A stretch of DNA of 64,000 bases from Nocardia wallacei (GTDB lineage Bacteria > Actinomycetota > Actinomycetes > Mycobacteriales > Mycobacteriaceae): contig NZ_AP023396.1 of the NCBI RefSeq assembly GCF_014466955.1, forward strand, positions 558,001-622,000. The letters run 5' to 3'. Under the pieces are notes generated by a model. That model was not told the origin of the DNA. It worked only from the letters and a program-made list of their open reading frames with translations, and searched no databases. Both the position numbers and the translations under genes were made by a program. Below, in pieces: positions 1 through 8,313 of this stretch; position 1 is the stretch's first letter; the number at the start of each line of letters is the position of its first letter.

Positions 1-677
1 GGGCCGGTGCGCAGCGGCTGATCGAGCAGGCCGTGGAGACCTTCGGCGGGCTGGACGTGCTGGTCAACAATGCCGGGATCGTCCGCGACCGGATGCTGGT
101 CAATCTCTCCGAGGAGGAATGGGACGCGGTCGTGCGGGTGCACCTCAAGGGACACTTCGCCACCATGCGGCACGCCGCGCAGTACTGGCGCGCGGAGTCC
201 AAGGCCGGGCGTGCGGTCGACGCCCGCATCGTCAACACCAGCTCGGGCGCCGGTCTGCAGGGCAGTGTCGGCCAGGGCAACTACGGGGCGGCCAAGGCGG
301 GGATCGCCGCGCTGACCATTACCGCGGCCGCGGAGTTCGCGCGCTACGGGGTGACCGTGAACGCCATCGCGCCGAGCGCCCGCACCCGCATGACCGAGAC
401 GGTGTTCGCCGACATGATGGCCAAGCCCGAGGACGGCTTCGACGCGATGGCCCCGGAGAACATCTCGCCGCTGGTGGTGTGGCTGGGCAGCGCGGATTCG
501 GCGGGCGTGACCGGCCGCATGTTCGAGGTCGAGGGTGGCAAGGTGGCGCTGGCAGACGGCTGGCGGCACGGTGTGCCGGTCGATCGCGGCGCCCGGTGGG
601 AGCCCGCGGAGCTGGGCGCGGTGGTGCGCGAGCTGATTGCCAAGGCGACGCCGCCGGAGCCGGTGTACGGCGCCTGA
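1..677 (+). CDS. SDR family NAD(P)-dependent oxidoreductase, 5' partial
   Basis: The reading frame is open from the first bases of the window, so the N-terminal Rossmann glycine motif lies outside. What remains has the NNAG motif (VLVNNAGI), a catalytic Ser region (NTSSGAG) and the YxxxK pair (NYGAAKAG), followed by a conserved tail with PEN and WLGS segments. This is the layout of the steroid-type SDRs of the Rv3548c/Hsd4A group. It closely resembles the complete SDR at 22098-23003, including the RDRM and YWR segments, so it is a paralogue. Being about 4.5 kb from fadA5 suggests a steroid or sterol side-chain substrate, but this is inference. Stop is TGA at 675-677. Confidence 0.9.
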   Translation, partial: AGAQRLIEQAVETFGGLDVLVNNAGIVRDRMLVNLSEEEWDAVVRVHLKGHFATMRHAAQYWRAESKAGRAVDARIVNTSSGAGLQGSVGQGNYGAAKAGIAALTITAAAEFARYGVTVNAIAPSARTRMTETVFADMMAKPEDGFDAMAPENISPLVVWLGSADSAGVTGRMFEVEGGKVALADGWRHGVPVDRGARWEPAELGAVVRELIAKATPPEPVYGA

Positions 678-1038
678 TTCCTCCCCGGGACCGACACGAC
701 CGACCGAAGCGCACGACGCGCCGCAACCTTCCCCGCGGTAGCGATCCGACGCCCGGCCGGTGTCGAATGACCTTGTGCGAGTGGCGAGGAACCGGATGTG
801 ACCAGGCTGTTGCCGAGGCTCGAGCGTCGGCGTGGCGGGGGCATCCGGCTCGTCGTACCCGCGCCGGCTGTCCCGATGAAGGTCCATACGGGTGCTTGCG
901 CGGCGGTGGGGCAGGTCACACCATCCCACTGCGGGAGCAAACACCCGGCAGTTATGATGATCGGCGTCCATTGTATTCCCGGAGGTATAGGCGACCGGGT
1001 TGAAGATCTGCGCTGAACGATGAGGGGAAGGCAAGCGC
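678..1038. other. 361-bp intergenic region, no gene recognised
   Basis: No convincing coding frame: the short ORFs here lack ribosome binding sites and family features. A TATGAT hexamer at 953-958 could be a -10 element for the repeat protein downstream, but no -35 match is evident. A GGGGAAGG stretch just before 1039 is the likely ribosome binding site of the next gene. Confidence 0.4.
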
Positions 1039-2526
1039 ATGACCGTTGGTCGCATAGCGCGCGTAGCGGCAGTTGCCGGGATAGTCGCCGGTTGCGGCCT
1101 GCTGGGACCCCTCGCGGCGCAGGCGCAGCCCAACGGCTGCCCGCAGTGCGCCCCGTCCGGCTCGGGCGACGGTGACAGCGGCGCGCCCCTGAGCATTCCC
1201 GGGCGGTCCGGGGAGAGTGTGCAACCGCAGTACCGGGGGCAGCAGTACCAGTCTTCGCAGGACCAGGGCCCGCAGGCTCCGACGTCCCAGGGCTCGGTGT
1301 CGCAGGGCTCCGTATCGCAGGGGCCGTCCTCGCATCCCTCCGCGAACTCGTCGCGGCAGTCCCCCTCCGCCGAGCCGTCCACTCGAGACGCGGCGGCGGG
1401 CATCGGACTGCTTGATCTTCCCTCCCTGCTCGGCACCGGCTCGGCCAGCATTCTCGGCACCGGCTCGGCCGCGGCGGGGTCCGCCGCGGCAACCGGTTCC
1501 GCCGCCCTCGGCGGAACCGGTTCCGCCGCAGTGGGTTCCGCCGGTGCCGCCACCGGCTCGGCGGTCCTCGGCACAGGCTCCGCGGCGCTGGACACCGGCT
1601 CGGCCGCCCTCGGCTCCGCCGTGGGGGGAACGGGCTCAGCACTGGCCGGCACCGGTTCGGTCGTCGGCCCGGCCCTCGCGGGCTCCGCCTCCGCCCTGGC
1701 CGCCCTCTTCGGAACCGGTTCGGCTGCAACAGGTTCCGCGGCTGTTGGCACGGGAGGCACCTTGGCCGCGCTGCTCGGTACCGGTTCGGCGGTGACCGGC
1801 TCCGCGGCCGCGGGCACCGGCAGCGCGCTGGCCGCCCTGCTGGGTACGGGTTCTGCCGCAACAGGTTCGGCGGCCGTGGGTACCGGGAGCGTGCTGGCTG
1901 CGCTGCTGGGTACGGGTTCTGCCGCAACGGGTTCCGCTGCGGTTGGTACCGGGAGTGCGTTGGCTGCGCTGCTGGGTACCGGTTCGGCCGCGACGGGGTC
2001 GGCGGCCGTGGGGGCGGGGAGTGCGTTGGCTGCTTTGCTCGGTACCGGTTCTGCGGCAACGGGCTCGGCGGTGCTCGGTACGGGATCGGCGTTGACCGGG
2101 TCCGCGGCGGTGGGGTCGGCTGCCGTGTTTTCGCCGCTGCTGCTGTTGTTGTTGATTCAGCCGCCGCCGGTTCCGCCCGCGGTTCCCGCTCCGCCGCTGG
2201 CGATTCCGCCCGTTGCGGTGCCGCCGGTGCCCGCGTTGCCCGCGGTCGCGCCGCCGATTCCGGTGGCCGCGCCGCCTGCCGCGCCCGCCCCGCCGCCTCC
2301 GCCCGCGTCGCCGCCACCCGCCGTGCAGGCACAGCCGAACCACGACGTGCGGCCGACTTCCGACAGTGGGCTGCTGCCGCCGGTCAAGGTGCTGAGCGTG
2401 GTCGGTGGCCTGGCCGCGATGGCGCTGGCCGCCGCCGGATCGGGTGCGGTCAGCTTCCAGAGCGCCTCGGCCGCCCAGGCCCGTATCGACGCCGCACGCG
2501 CGGAATTCTTCGGACCGCGGGCTTGA
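1039..2526 (+). CDS. Secreted or cell-envelope GTGS-repeat protein, 495 aa, unknown function
   Basis: Not assignable to a known family. Order of regions: signal peptide (residues 1-30, AAQAQ cleavage-like end), CPQC motif near 34-37, a Gln/Ser-rich stretch (about 60-115, SQGSV repeats), a long Gly-Thr-Gly-Ser/Ala region (about 130-360), a short Leu-rich segment, a Pro-Val/Ala-rich region (about 373-435), and a hydrophobic C-terminal helix (about 450-472) with a short tail. Residues 220-351 are six near-identical 22-residue units, a 66-bp DNA repeat. The layout suggests an exported, possibly membrane-tethered flexible stalk. ATG follows a GGGGAAGG site. The stop lies 11 bp before the next start, so it is probably the first gene of an operon with the ImmA/IrrE peptidase. 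Confidence 0.85.
   Translation: MTVGRIARVAAVAGIVAGCGLLGPLAAQAQPNGCPQCAPSGSGDGDSGAPLSIPGRSGESVQPQYRGQQYQSSQDQGPQAPTSQGSVSQGSVSQGPSSHPSANSSRQSPSAEPSTRDAAAGIGLLDLPSLLGTGSASILGTGSAAAGSAAATGSAALGGTGSAAVGSAGAATGSAVLGTGSAALDTGSAALGSAVGGTGSALAGTGSVVGPALAGSASALAALFGTGSAATGSAAVGTGGTLAALLGTGSAVTGSAAAGTGSALAALLGTGSAATGSAAVGTGSVLAALLGTGSAATGSAAVGTGSALAALLGTGSAATGSAAVGAGSALAALLGTGSAATGSAVLGTGSALTGSAAVGSAAVFSPLLLLLLIQPPPVPPAVPAPPLAIPPVAVPPVPALPAVAPPIPVAAPPAAPAPPPPPASPPPAVQAQPNHDVRPTSDSGLLPPVKVLSVVGGLAAMALAAAGSGAVSFQSASAAQARIDAARAEFFGPRA
1696..2091 (+). repeat. Six tandem 66-bp units inside the GTGS protein gene
   Basis: Each unit codes for a 22-residue block of the form LAALLGTGSAATGSAAVGTG plus two residues. 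Unit starts fall exactly 66 bp apart (1696, 1762, 1828 and so on), with a partial seventh unit after 2091. The units differ mainly at synonymous positions, with few amino-acid changes. Confidence 0.9.
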
Positions 2527-2537
2527 AGGGGGGACCG

Positions 2538-3050
2538 ATGACCGAGAGTCGCGCACAGAGTAGTCGCTCGTATCGCCGGGTCGCGGCCGCCGTCGACGCG
2601 GTCTGCGCGGTGGCCGCCGATTTCGACGCCACCACCCTCGATGAAGTGGTGTTGGCGATTTCGGCCGAGCGCCGCCGCCCGATCGAGATCGCCAGCGCCC
2701 AACTGGGTCCCGGCGTGTGCGGCCAGCGCCGCAGCTACCCCGACAAGGACGTGATCGTGCTGGCGTCGGCGCTGCCCAGCCGCGAGCACACCCTCGCGCA
2801 CGAACTGGGCCACATCGTCTTCGACCATCCCGGCGAGCCGGCCCCCGAGGTCACCCTCGAGGCCAGCGACGACCTGATCGCGTACATGCTCAGTCAGCGC
2901 GCGCACCAGCAGATCGTCGACGACGGCGAGGACGACCAGTGCGAGTGGGAGGCCGAGACCTTCGCCAGCATGCTGATGACCCGCCTTCGGGTATTCCACA
3001 ACCGAGGCGCAGGCGTCTCGGTCCTGCGTTTCGACGAGGCGCTCGGATGA
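2538..3050 (+). CDS. ImmA/IrrE family metallo-endopeptidase
   Basis: Zinc peptidase-like domain of the ImmA/IrrE (COG2856) type, 170 aa. The signature HELGH sits in AHELGHIVFDH, with a downstream acidic region (CEWEAETFASMLM) that supplies the third ligand in this family. Family members often cleave or inactivate XRE-type repressors, so the EspR-like regulator at 4486-4902 is a candidate partner (inference). ATG 2538 is chosen over an upstream TTG because an AAGGGGGGA site lies directly before it. The last bases form an ATGA overlap with the repeat ORF that follows, and the final 36 bp are themselves a copy of the 42-bp repeat. Confidence 0.85.
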   Translation: MTESRAQSSRSYRRVAAAVDAVCAVAADFDATTLDEVVLAISAERRRPIEIASAQLGPGVCGQRRSYPDKDVIVLASALPSREHTLAHELGHIVFDHPGEPAPEVTLEASDDLIAYMLSQRAHQQIVDDGEDDQCEWEAETFASMLMTRLRVFHNRGAGVSVLRFDEALG

Positions 3051-3256
3051 GGCCGCGGGTCGTTCCTGCGATTCGGCGGGGCGCTCGGATTGGGCCGCAG
3101 GTCGATCCTGCGTTTCGGCGGGCCGCTCGGATGAGGCCGCAGGTCGGTCCTGTGTTTCAGCGAGGCGCTCGGATCAGGCTGCGGGTCGGTCCTGTGTCCC
3201 GCCGAGGCGCTAGGGCGCTGCGGGTTGTTCCTGCGATTCGAAGAGGCACTCGGATG
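3013..3256 (+). repeat. 42-bp tandem repeat array (about 6 units)
   Basis: Units of 42 bp run from the 3' end of the ImmA/IrrE gene almost to the next gene; one late unit is 39 bp. Every unit keeps a CGGGTCGNTCCTG-like core and a GGCGCTCGG end, and some keep the ATGA stop/start tetranucleotide. They are directly adjacent without spacers. The first unit lies inside the peptidase gene, so the array probably arose by duplication of the gene end. Confidence 0.85.
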
Positions 3257-3292
3257 ACGGTGCCGGGCAATCCGATGGAGGACGCGGTATGA
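3047..3292 (+). CDS. Putative small Arg-rich repeat protein (81 aa) coded by the 42-bp array
   Basis: An ATG at 3047 overlaps the peptidase stop as ATGA. The frame stays open through the array and ends at TGA 3290-3292, again overlapping the next gene's start as ATGA. The product would be five 14-residue units of the pattern xRPxVxPxxRRGAR plus a short MTVPGNP tail: strongly basic, with no membrane segment. All repeats are multiples of three bases (42 and 39 bp), so the frame is preserved. It could be a real peptide, a translational-coupling device, or a chance open frame; no family is recognised. Confidence 0.35.
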   Translation: MRPRVVPAIRRGARIGPQVDPAFRRAARMRPQVGPVFQRGARIRLRVGPVSRRGARALRVVPAIRRGTRMTVPGNPMEDAV

Positions 3293-4314
3293 CGTTCTGG
3301 CTGACTGCCCTGCTGGTCTGGATGGCCGCCGGTGCGCGCGTCGGACGCGTGCTGGTGAAACCGGCGACGACGGCGCGGGTCGCGATCGTGGTCGCGGTGG
3401 CGGCCGTCGCGGCGGCCGCCACGGTGAGCATCCCCGAAGTCGCCGTGGCCCTGGATCACCTGGCGCCCAACGGTATTCGTGGGCAGATGTTCGCCGATCG
3501 GGTCCAGGCGGCGGCCTGGCTGCTGTTCGCCGTGGCGACCTCGGTGGTGGCCTCGGCCGCCTGGCCGGTGGTCTCGCGGCGCAACCTGCGCCAGATCGCG
3601 GCATACATCTACGCCGGCGGGCTGATCGCGATCGCCGTGACGCTGGCCTGGTCGACCCTGTTCGGCTGGGCGGTGACGCTGCTGGGCTGCGCCTTCGTCG
3701 CGCTCACCGGCCTGCGGAATCTGGACTGGACGGCACTGGGCCGCGGCATCGCCCTCTACACCTCGGGGACCATCCTGGTCGGCGTGCTGGCGGCGCTGTC
3801 GATCCGCCGCCTCGCGATGGACGCCGAGCCCGCCCGGGCCGGGCAGCCGGGCTGGTTCTGGCCGGCGTGGCAGGTGGCGAGCCTGCTGGTCGCGGTCGGC
3901 GCGGTGTGGATCGTCATCGAGCTGTGGGCCCGAGCGCGCCTGCTACTGCGGCAGATTCGGCCGCTGCACCGCACCATGGTGGGCCGCTTCCCGGAGGTCG
4001 TGGCCAAGGACCAGACGGGCTCCACGACTCAGCTCAAGGCCTCCGATCAGGTCGCGCAGATCATGGACGCGCTGTATCTGCAGTCCGGCGGGGGAGTGGA
4101 GCTGACGGCCGCGGGTGACCCGGCGGAGTCGGTCGTCGAACGGGCCGACCGGGTCGCGCGGTGGGCCCGCCACCCGCTCGGCGAGATCGTGGTGGACGCG
4201 CGCTGGATCGCCCCGCCGGAGGGCCTGAGCCCGCGCGGCTGGGTTCAGGCCATTGCCCGCGCCTTCGAGTCGATGCCGGAGGAACCGCGCGCCACGGCAC
4301 CCCAGCGTGGTTGA
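3289..4314 (+). CDS. MAB_1171c-family membrane protein
   Basis: 341 aa. The first 215 residues hold about six hydrophobic helices (for example 24-47, 68-90, 103-124, 160-175, 195-214). They are followed by a soluble tail of about 125 residues with a conserved R-P-L-H and FPEV region. This resembles the MAB_1171c-family putative transporters that commonly sit beside ImmA/IrrE peptidases and XRE regulators in actinobacteria; their function is unknown to me. The start overlaps the repeat ORF stop by ATGA, indicating coupled translation. No ATP-binding or transport motif is visible, so signalling is as likely as transport. Confidence 0.75.
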   Translation: MTFWLTALLVWMAAGARVGRVLVKPATTARVAIVVAVAAVAAAATVSIPEVAVALDHLAPNGIRGQMFADRVQAAAWLLFAVATSVVASAAWPVVSRRNLRQIAAYIYAGGLIAIAVTLAWSTLFGWAVTLLGCAFVALTGLRNLDWTALGRGIALYTSGTILVGVLAALSIRRLAMDAEPARAGQPGWFWPAWQVASLLVAVGAVWIVIELWARARLLLRQIRPLHRTMVGRFPEVVAKDQTGSTTQLKASDQVAQIMDALYLQSGGGVELTAAGDPAESVVERADRVARWARHPLGEIVVDARWIAPPEGLSPRGWVQAIARAFESMPEEPRATAPQRG

Positions 4315-4437
4315 ACGAGATATCGCCGGAGATTCGCCCAACCGACCGGTCTCGTGGCCTGGGTCACCGGCTCGACAACGCGTTCGGGCATGGCTGAGAG
4401 CGGAGCGTCCCCCGCTTCGCTCACAGCCGCAAAACAA

Positions 4438-4469
4438 ACACAGTGCGGTTCCGAGTCACCGCACTGTGT
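4438..4469 (-). terminator. Intrinsic terminator downstream of the EspR-like gene
   Basis: Perfect 12-bp inverted repeat ACACAGTGCGGT / ACCGCACTGTGT with an 8-base loop. On the minus strand it is followed by a T-rich run (complement of AAAACAAAC), fitting termination of the gene ending at 4486. It may also stop the plus-strand operon ending at 4314. Confidence 0.8.
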
Positions 4470-4485
4470 TGTCTTGTGGTTCTTG

Positions 4486-4902
4486 CTATTCCGTGCCGTC
4501 CGGCGGGATCTCAGGCAGACCCTCGCTCGCCCGAAGCTTCTCGGCCATCGAGGTGAGGAGGTTCTGCGATTCCTCCGAAAGGTCGAACGCCCTACTCGAC
4601 AACCGACGCAGTCCATAGCCCTGCAGCTGGGACAGCAGCTCCAGATCGTGATCGATCTTGGCGGCATAGATGTCGTTGAAGAAGTAGTCCGGTTTGACCT
4701 TGAAGAACTTCGCCAACGCGGCCACCGTCTCGTCGGACGGGTTGGTCCGCTGTCCCGACCGCAACTGCGAGAGATACGGTTTCGAGATCGGATGGCCTGA
4801 GGCCGTCAGCGCAGCCGCCACCTCTGCATTGGTGTGCGGCTTACGCCCCGGGGGATGCACGGTTTCGAACAGCTTGTTCAGCCGCGCCGCGAAATCAGCC
4901 AT
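4486..4902 (-). CDS. espR: EspR-like XRE-family transcriptional regulator
   Basis: 138 aa with an N-terminal helix-turn-helix domain: AARLNKLFETVHPPGR, then PHTNAEVAAAL, then YLSQLRSGQRTNPS, followed by a C-terminal helical dimerisation region (about 80-138). From memory this matches Mtb EspR (Rv3849) over its full length, especially the PPGR, SQLRSG and RTNPS blocks. EspR is a nucleoid-associated protein that controls ESX-1 and cell-wall genes. Here it faces the repeat-protein/ImmA/MAB_1171c unit rather than its Mtb neighbours, so it may be an additional EspR-like paralogue. ATG 4902 is the first in-frame start; palindromes lie just upstream. Confidence 0.8.
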   Translation of the reverse strand: MADFAARLNKLFETVHPPGRKPHTNAEVAAALTASGHPISKPYLSQLRSGQRTNPSDETVAALAKFFKVKPDYFFNDIYAAKIDHDLELLSQLQGYGLRRLSSRAFDLSEESQNLLTSMAEKLRASEGLPEIPPDGTE

Positions 4903-4931
4903 TGTGAGCCGCCCAATTCCCTTCGCTGTAC

Positions 4932-4958
4932 TAACAGTCGTTATCTCGGATACGTATC
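4932..4958. promoter_or_regulatory. Two short palindromes upstream of the EspR-like gene
   Basis: TAACAGTCGTTA (4932-4943, arms TAAC/GTTA) and the perfect palindrome GATACGTATC (4949-4958) lie 30-56 bp before the start, in a locally AT-rich patch. They are candidate autoregulatory or partner-binding sites (inference). Confidence 0.4.
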
Positions 4959-5261
4959 ATTGATATTAGCGGCTGAGTAACTGAAAACCTACGCCTGATT
5001 CAGGATTTCCTTGAAGCTTCCAGGGGGCGCGTTCGGGAACTGGTTGTGGCCGGGGCGTTTGCGGGCCACCGCAACGGTTGTTGGGAACCGCTGGTGGAGA
5101 CCGGTTCTGGCCCGTCGCGAGGGTCTCGCGCGACGGGCCTTCGGTAGCCGGAGGATAGCTGACGTCTCATACTTCCGTCTGTACCGTGTTTTGTGTGGCG
5201 TACGCCACGTTTCACGCGATTCGGGATGAACGTTCAACCGTCACGGCTGATCAAGGAGTGC
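4959..5261. other. Intergenic region with promoter of the EspR-like gene and a hairpin
   Basis: No supported gene. Small ORFs on both strands lack family features and start signals. It holds the AT-rich promoter side of the regulator (about 4920-4985) and the GC-rich hairpin at 5109-5139. Confidence 0.5.
5109..5139 (-). terminator. GC-rich hairpin, probable terminator of fadA5
   Basis: Perfect 11-bp stem GGCCCGTCGCG / CGCGACGGGCC with a 9-base loop, about 120 bp beyond the fadA5 stop. There is no clear T tract, so termination is inferred from stem strength and position. Confidence 0.5.
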
Positions 5262-6506
<1,245 letters not shown>

Positions 6507-6523
6507 CTATGCTTGAATGGCGG

Positions 6524-6537
6524 TAGAACCTGTTTCA
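6524..6537. promoter_or_regulatory. KstR operator upstream of cyp125
   Basis: TAGAACCTGTTTCA matches TNNAACNNGTTNNA exactly and lies 22 bp before the chosen GTG start of cyp125. A longer ORF start (ATG 6517) would put the operator inside the coding region, which argues for GTG 6559. Confidence 0.85.
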
Positions 6538-6558
6538 GTTAGTCGAAGGAGACAGCTG

Positions 6559-7818
6559 GTGGTAGACACGCGCCCCGCTCCGAACCTGCCCGAAGGATTC
6601 GACGTCACCGACCCGGCGATGTGGGAAGAGCGGGTGCCGGTCGAAGAGCTGGCCGAACTGCGCCGCGCCGCCCCGATCTGGTGGAATCCGAAGTCTCCCG
6701 AGGTGGGCGGTTTCCACGACGACGGGTTCTGGGTGGTCTCCAAGCACGCCGACGTCAAGGAGGTCTCCCGGCGCAGCGACGTGTTCTCCAACTACGAGAA
6801 CACCGCCATTCCGCGCTTCAACGACGACATCAAGCGCGAGCAGATCGATCTGCAGCGGTTCGTGCTGCTCAACCAGGACGCGCCGCAGCACACCCGGATG
6901 CGCAAGCTGATCTCCAAGGGCTTCACGCCTCGCGCGGTCAACGGCCTGCGGGCGGAGCTGTCGGTGCGGGCCCGCGGCATCGTCGAGGCCGCCGCGGCGT
7001 CGGGCTCGGGCGATTTCGTCACCCAGGTGGCGTGCGAGCTGCCGCTGCAGGCGATCGCCGAGCTGATCGGCGTGCCGCAGGAGGACCGCATGAAGCTGTT
7101 CCAGTGGTCCAACGACATGACCGGCTACGACGACCCCGAGTCGACCGCCGACCCGCTCGCCGCCTCCACCGAGATCCTCGGCTACGCCTGGCAGATGGCC
7201 GAGGCGCGCAAGGGTTCCCCCGCGCAGGACATCGTGACCGAGCTGGTCAACGCCGATATCGATGGCGAGTCGCTGACCTCGGAGGAGTTCGGGTTCTTCG
7301 TCATCCTGCTGGCGGTCGCCGGCAACGAGACCACCCGCAACGCCATCAGCCACGGCATGGCCGCCTTCCTCGACAACCCGGACCAGTGGGAGCTGTTCAA
7401 GGCCGAGCGCCCCAAGACCGCGGCGGAGGAGATCATCCGCTGGGCCACGCCCGTGTCGTCGTTCCAGCGCACCGCGCTCGAGGACACCGAGCTGGCCGGT
7501 GTGCAGATCAAGCAGGGCCAGCGCGTGGTGATGCTGTACCGCTCGGCCAACTTCGACGAAGAGGTCTTCGAGGACCCTTACACGTTCGATATCTTGCGTG
7601 ATCCCAACCCGCATCTGGCCTTCGGCGGCACCGGAGCGCACTTCTGCATCGGCGCGAATCTGGCCCGGCTGGAGATCGACCTGATCTTCAACGCCATCGC
7701 CGATCACCTGCCGGACATCAGCAAGCTGGGCGATCCGCGACGGCTGCGGTCGGGCTGGCTGAACGGGATCAAGGAGTTCCCGGTGGACTACAAGGGCGGC
7801 TGCCCCGTGGCGCACTGA
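6559..7818 (+). CDS. cyp125: Cytochrome P450 CYP125 (steroid C26-monooxygenase)
   Basis: 419 aa P450. CYP125 oxidises the terminal side-chain carbon of cholesterol or cholest-4-en-3-one to the carboxylic acid, the entry step of side-chain breakdown. Motifs: I-helix AGNETT (about 254-259), ExxR in AAEEIIRWATP, and the haem-binding Cys at about residue 363 in FGGTGAHFCIG. The whole chain, including NLPEGFD, SYEN/NYEN, GYDDPE and the GGCPVAH end, mirrors Mtb CYP125 from memory. GTG 6559 is preferred: AAGGAG lies 7 bases upstream and the KstR box is then non-coding. Electrons may come from ferredoxin FdxD coded at 21866 (inference). Confidence 0.93.
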   Translation: MVDTRPAPNLPEGFDVTDPAMWEERVPVEELAELRRAAPIWWNPKSPEVGGFHDDGFWVVSKHADVKEVSRRSDVFSNYENTAIPRFNDDIKREQIDLQRFVLLNQDAPQHTRMRKLISKGFTPRAVNGLRAELSVRARGIVEAAAASGSGDFVTQVACELPLQAIAELIGVPQEDRMKLFQWSNDMTGYDDPESTADPLAASTEILGYAWQMAEARKGSPAQDIVTELVNADIDGESLTSEEFGFFVILLAVAGNETTRNAISHGMAAFLDNPDQWELFKAERPKTAAEEIIRWATPVSSFQRTALEDTELAGVQIKQGQRVVMLYRSANFDEEVFEDPYTFDILRDPNPHLAFGGTGAHFCIGANLARLEIDLIFNAIADHLPDISKLGDPRRLRSGWLNGIKEFPVDYKGGCPVAH

Positions 7819-7829
7819 GGTACCGACGG

Positions 7830-7871
7830 CGCGGAGGGCGGGCACCTGGGATCAGGTACCCGCCCTCCGCG
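7830..7871 (+). terminator. Strong bidirectional terminator between cyp125 and the SnoaL gene
   Basis: Perfect 13-bp stem CGCGGAGGGCGGG / CCCGCCCTCCGCG. Its loop contains an inner ACCTG/CAGGT stem, and GTTTCGG follows. It sits in the 78-bp gap between two convergent genes, so it probably serves both. Confidence 0.85.
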
Positions 7872-7896
7872 TTTCGGTCCCCACCGAATCCCGGCG

Positions 7897-8313
7897 TCAG
7901 GCCGGTCGCATGGTTTTCATGGCGCGGTCGGTCTCCCAGAACGCGCGCAGCGCCGCGATCTTGCCCGCGTCGTCCACGCGGTAGGTGAACACGCCCTCGG
8001 CGTCGATCACCTGGCCGCCGATGTGCGTGCGGATCAGGCCGGTGAAGGCCACCTCGTTCCCGCAGGCGAAGGAGTCGCCGAAGTGGAATTCGATCGACTC
8101 GGTCGAGGCGATCGCCTTGTCCCAGAACGCCCCGATGGCCTCCCGGCCGCGGTGGCCACGGCCTTTCGGGTCGAATACGGAGGGCCCGATGGGGTCCTCG
8201 ACGATCCCGTCGGCGGCGAACAGCTCCAGCCACGCCGCCTTGTCGCGGGCGCGCACCGCGGCCTGCGAGGCGTGCCCGGCGACCCGGGCCGGGTGGTCGG
8301 TCGTAGTCGTCAT
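7897..8313 (-). CDS. SnoaL/NTF2-like (nuclear transport factor 2 fold) protein
   Basis: 138 aa small alpha+beta barrel protein of the SnoaL/ketosteroid-isomerase-like superfamily. Recognisable segments are the W-L-E-L-F helix end, GIVEDPIGPS, a GREAIGAFWD helix, HxGGQVIDAEGVF strands and the IAALRAFWE C-terminus. Such proteins are isomerases, cyclases, hydratases or binding partners; no specific reaction can be assigned. The start overlaps the stop of the F420-type oxidoreductase by 4 bp (ATGA), making it the last gene of the minus-strand operon that starts at 12588. Co-transcription with ltp3/ltp4 suggests a steroid-related substrate. Confidence 0.8.
   Translation of the reverse strand: MTTTTDHPARVAGHASQAAVRARDKAAWLELFAADGIVEDPIGPSVFDPKGRGHRGREAIGAFWDKAIASTESIEFHFGDSFACGNEVAFTGLIRTHIGGQVIDAEGVFTYRVDDAGKIAALRAFWETDRAMKTMRPA

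Noticed and set aside
798..1016. 72-codon plus-strand ORF before the GTGS gene
   Set aside because: No ribosome site, no family features, and it overlaps other open frames of the same low-information kind.
344..2332. 662-codon minus-strand open frame
   Set aside because: It lies opposite the SDR and GTGS genes, is Arg/Pro/Ala-rich and has no family motif; a GC-codon-bias shadow.
3013..3256. CRISPR array at the 42-bp repeats
   Set aside because: Units are directly adjacent with no spacers, differ in sequence, and no cas genes are nearby.
4989..5237. 82-codon minus-strand ORF in the espR-fadA5 gap
   Set aside because: Overlaps the terminator hairpin and has no recognisable features.
6517..6558. 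Extended cyp125 start at ATG 6517
   Set aside because: The KstR box would be coding, and the AAGGAG site fits GTG 6559.
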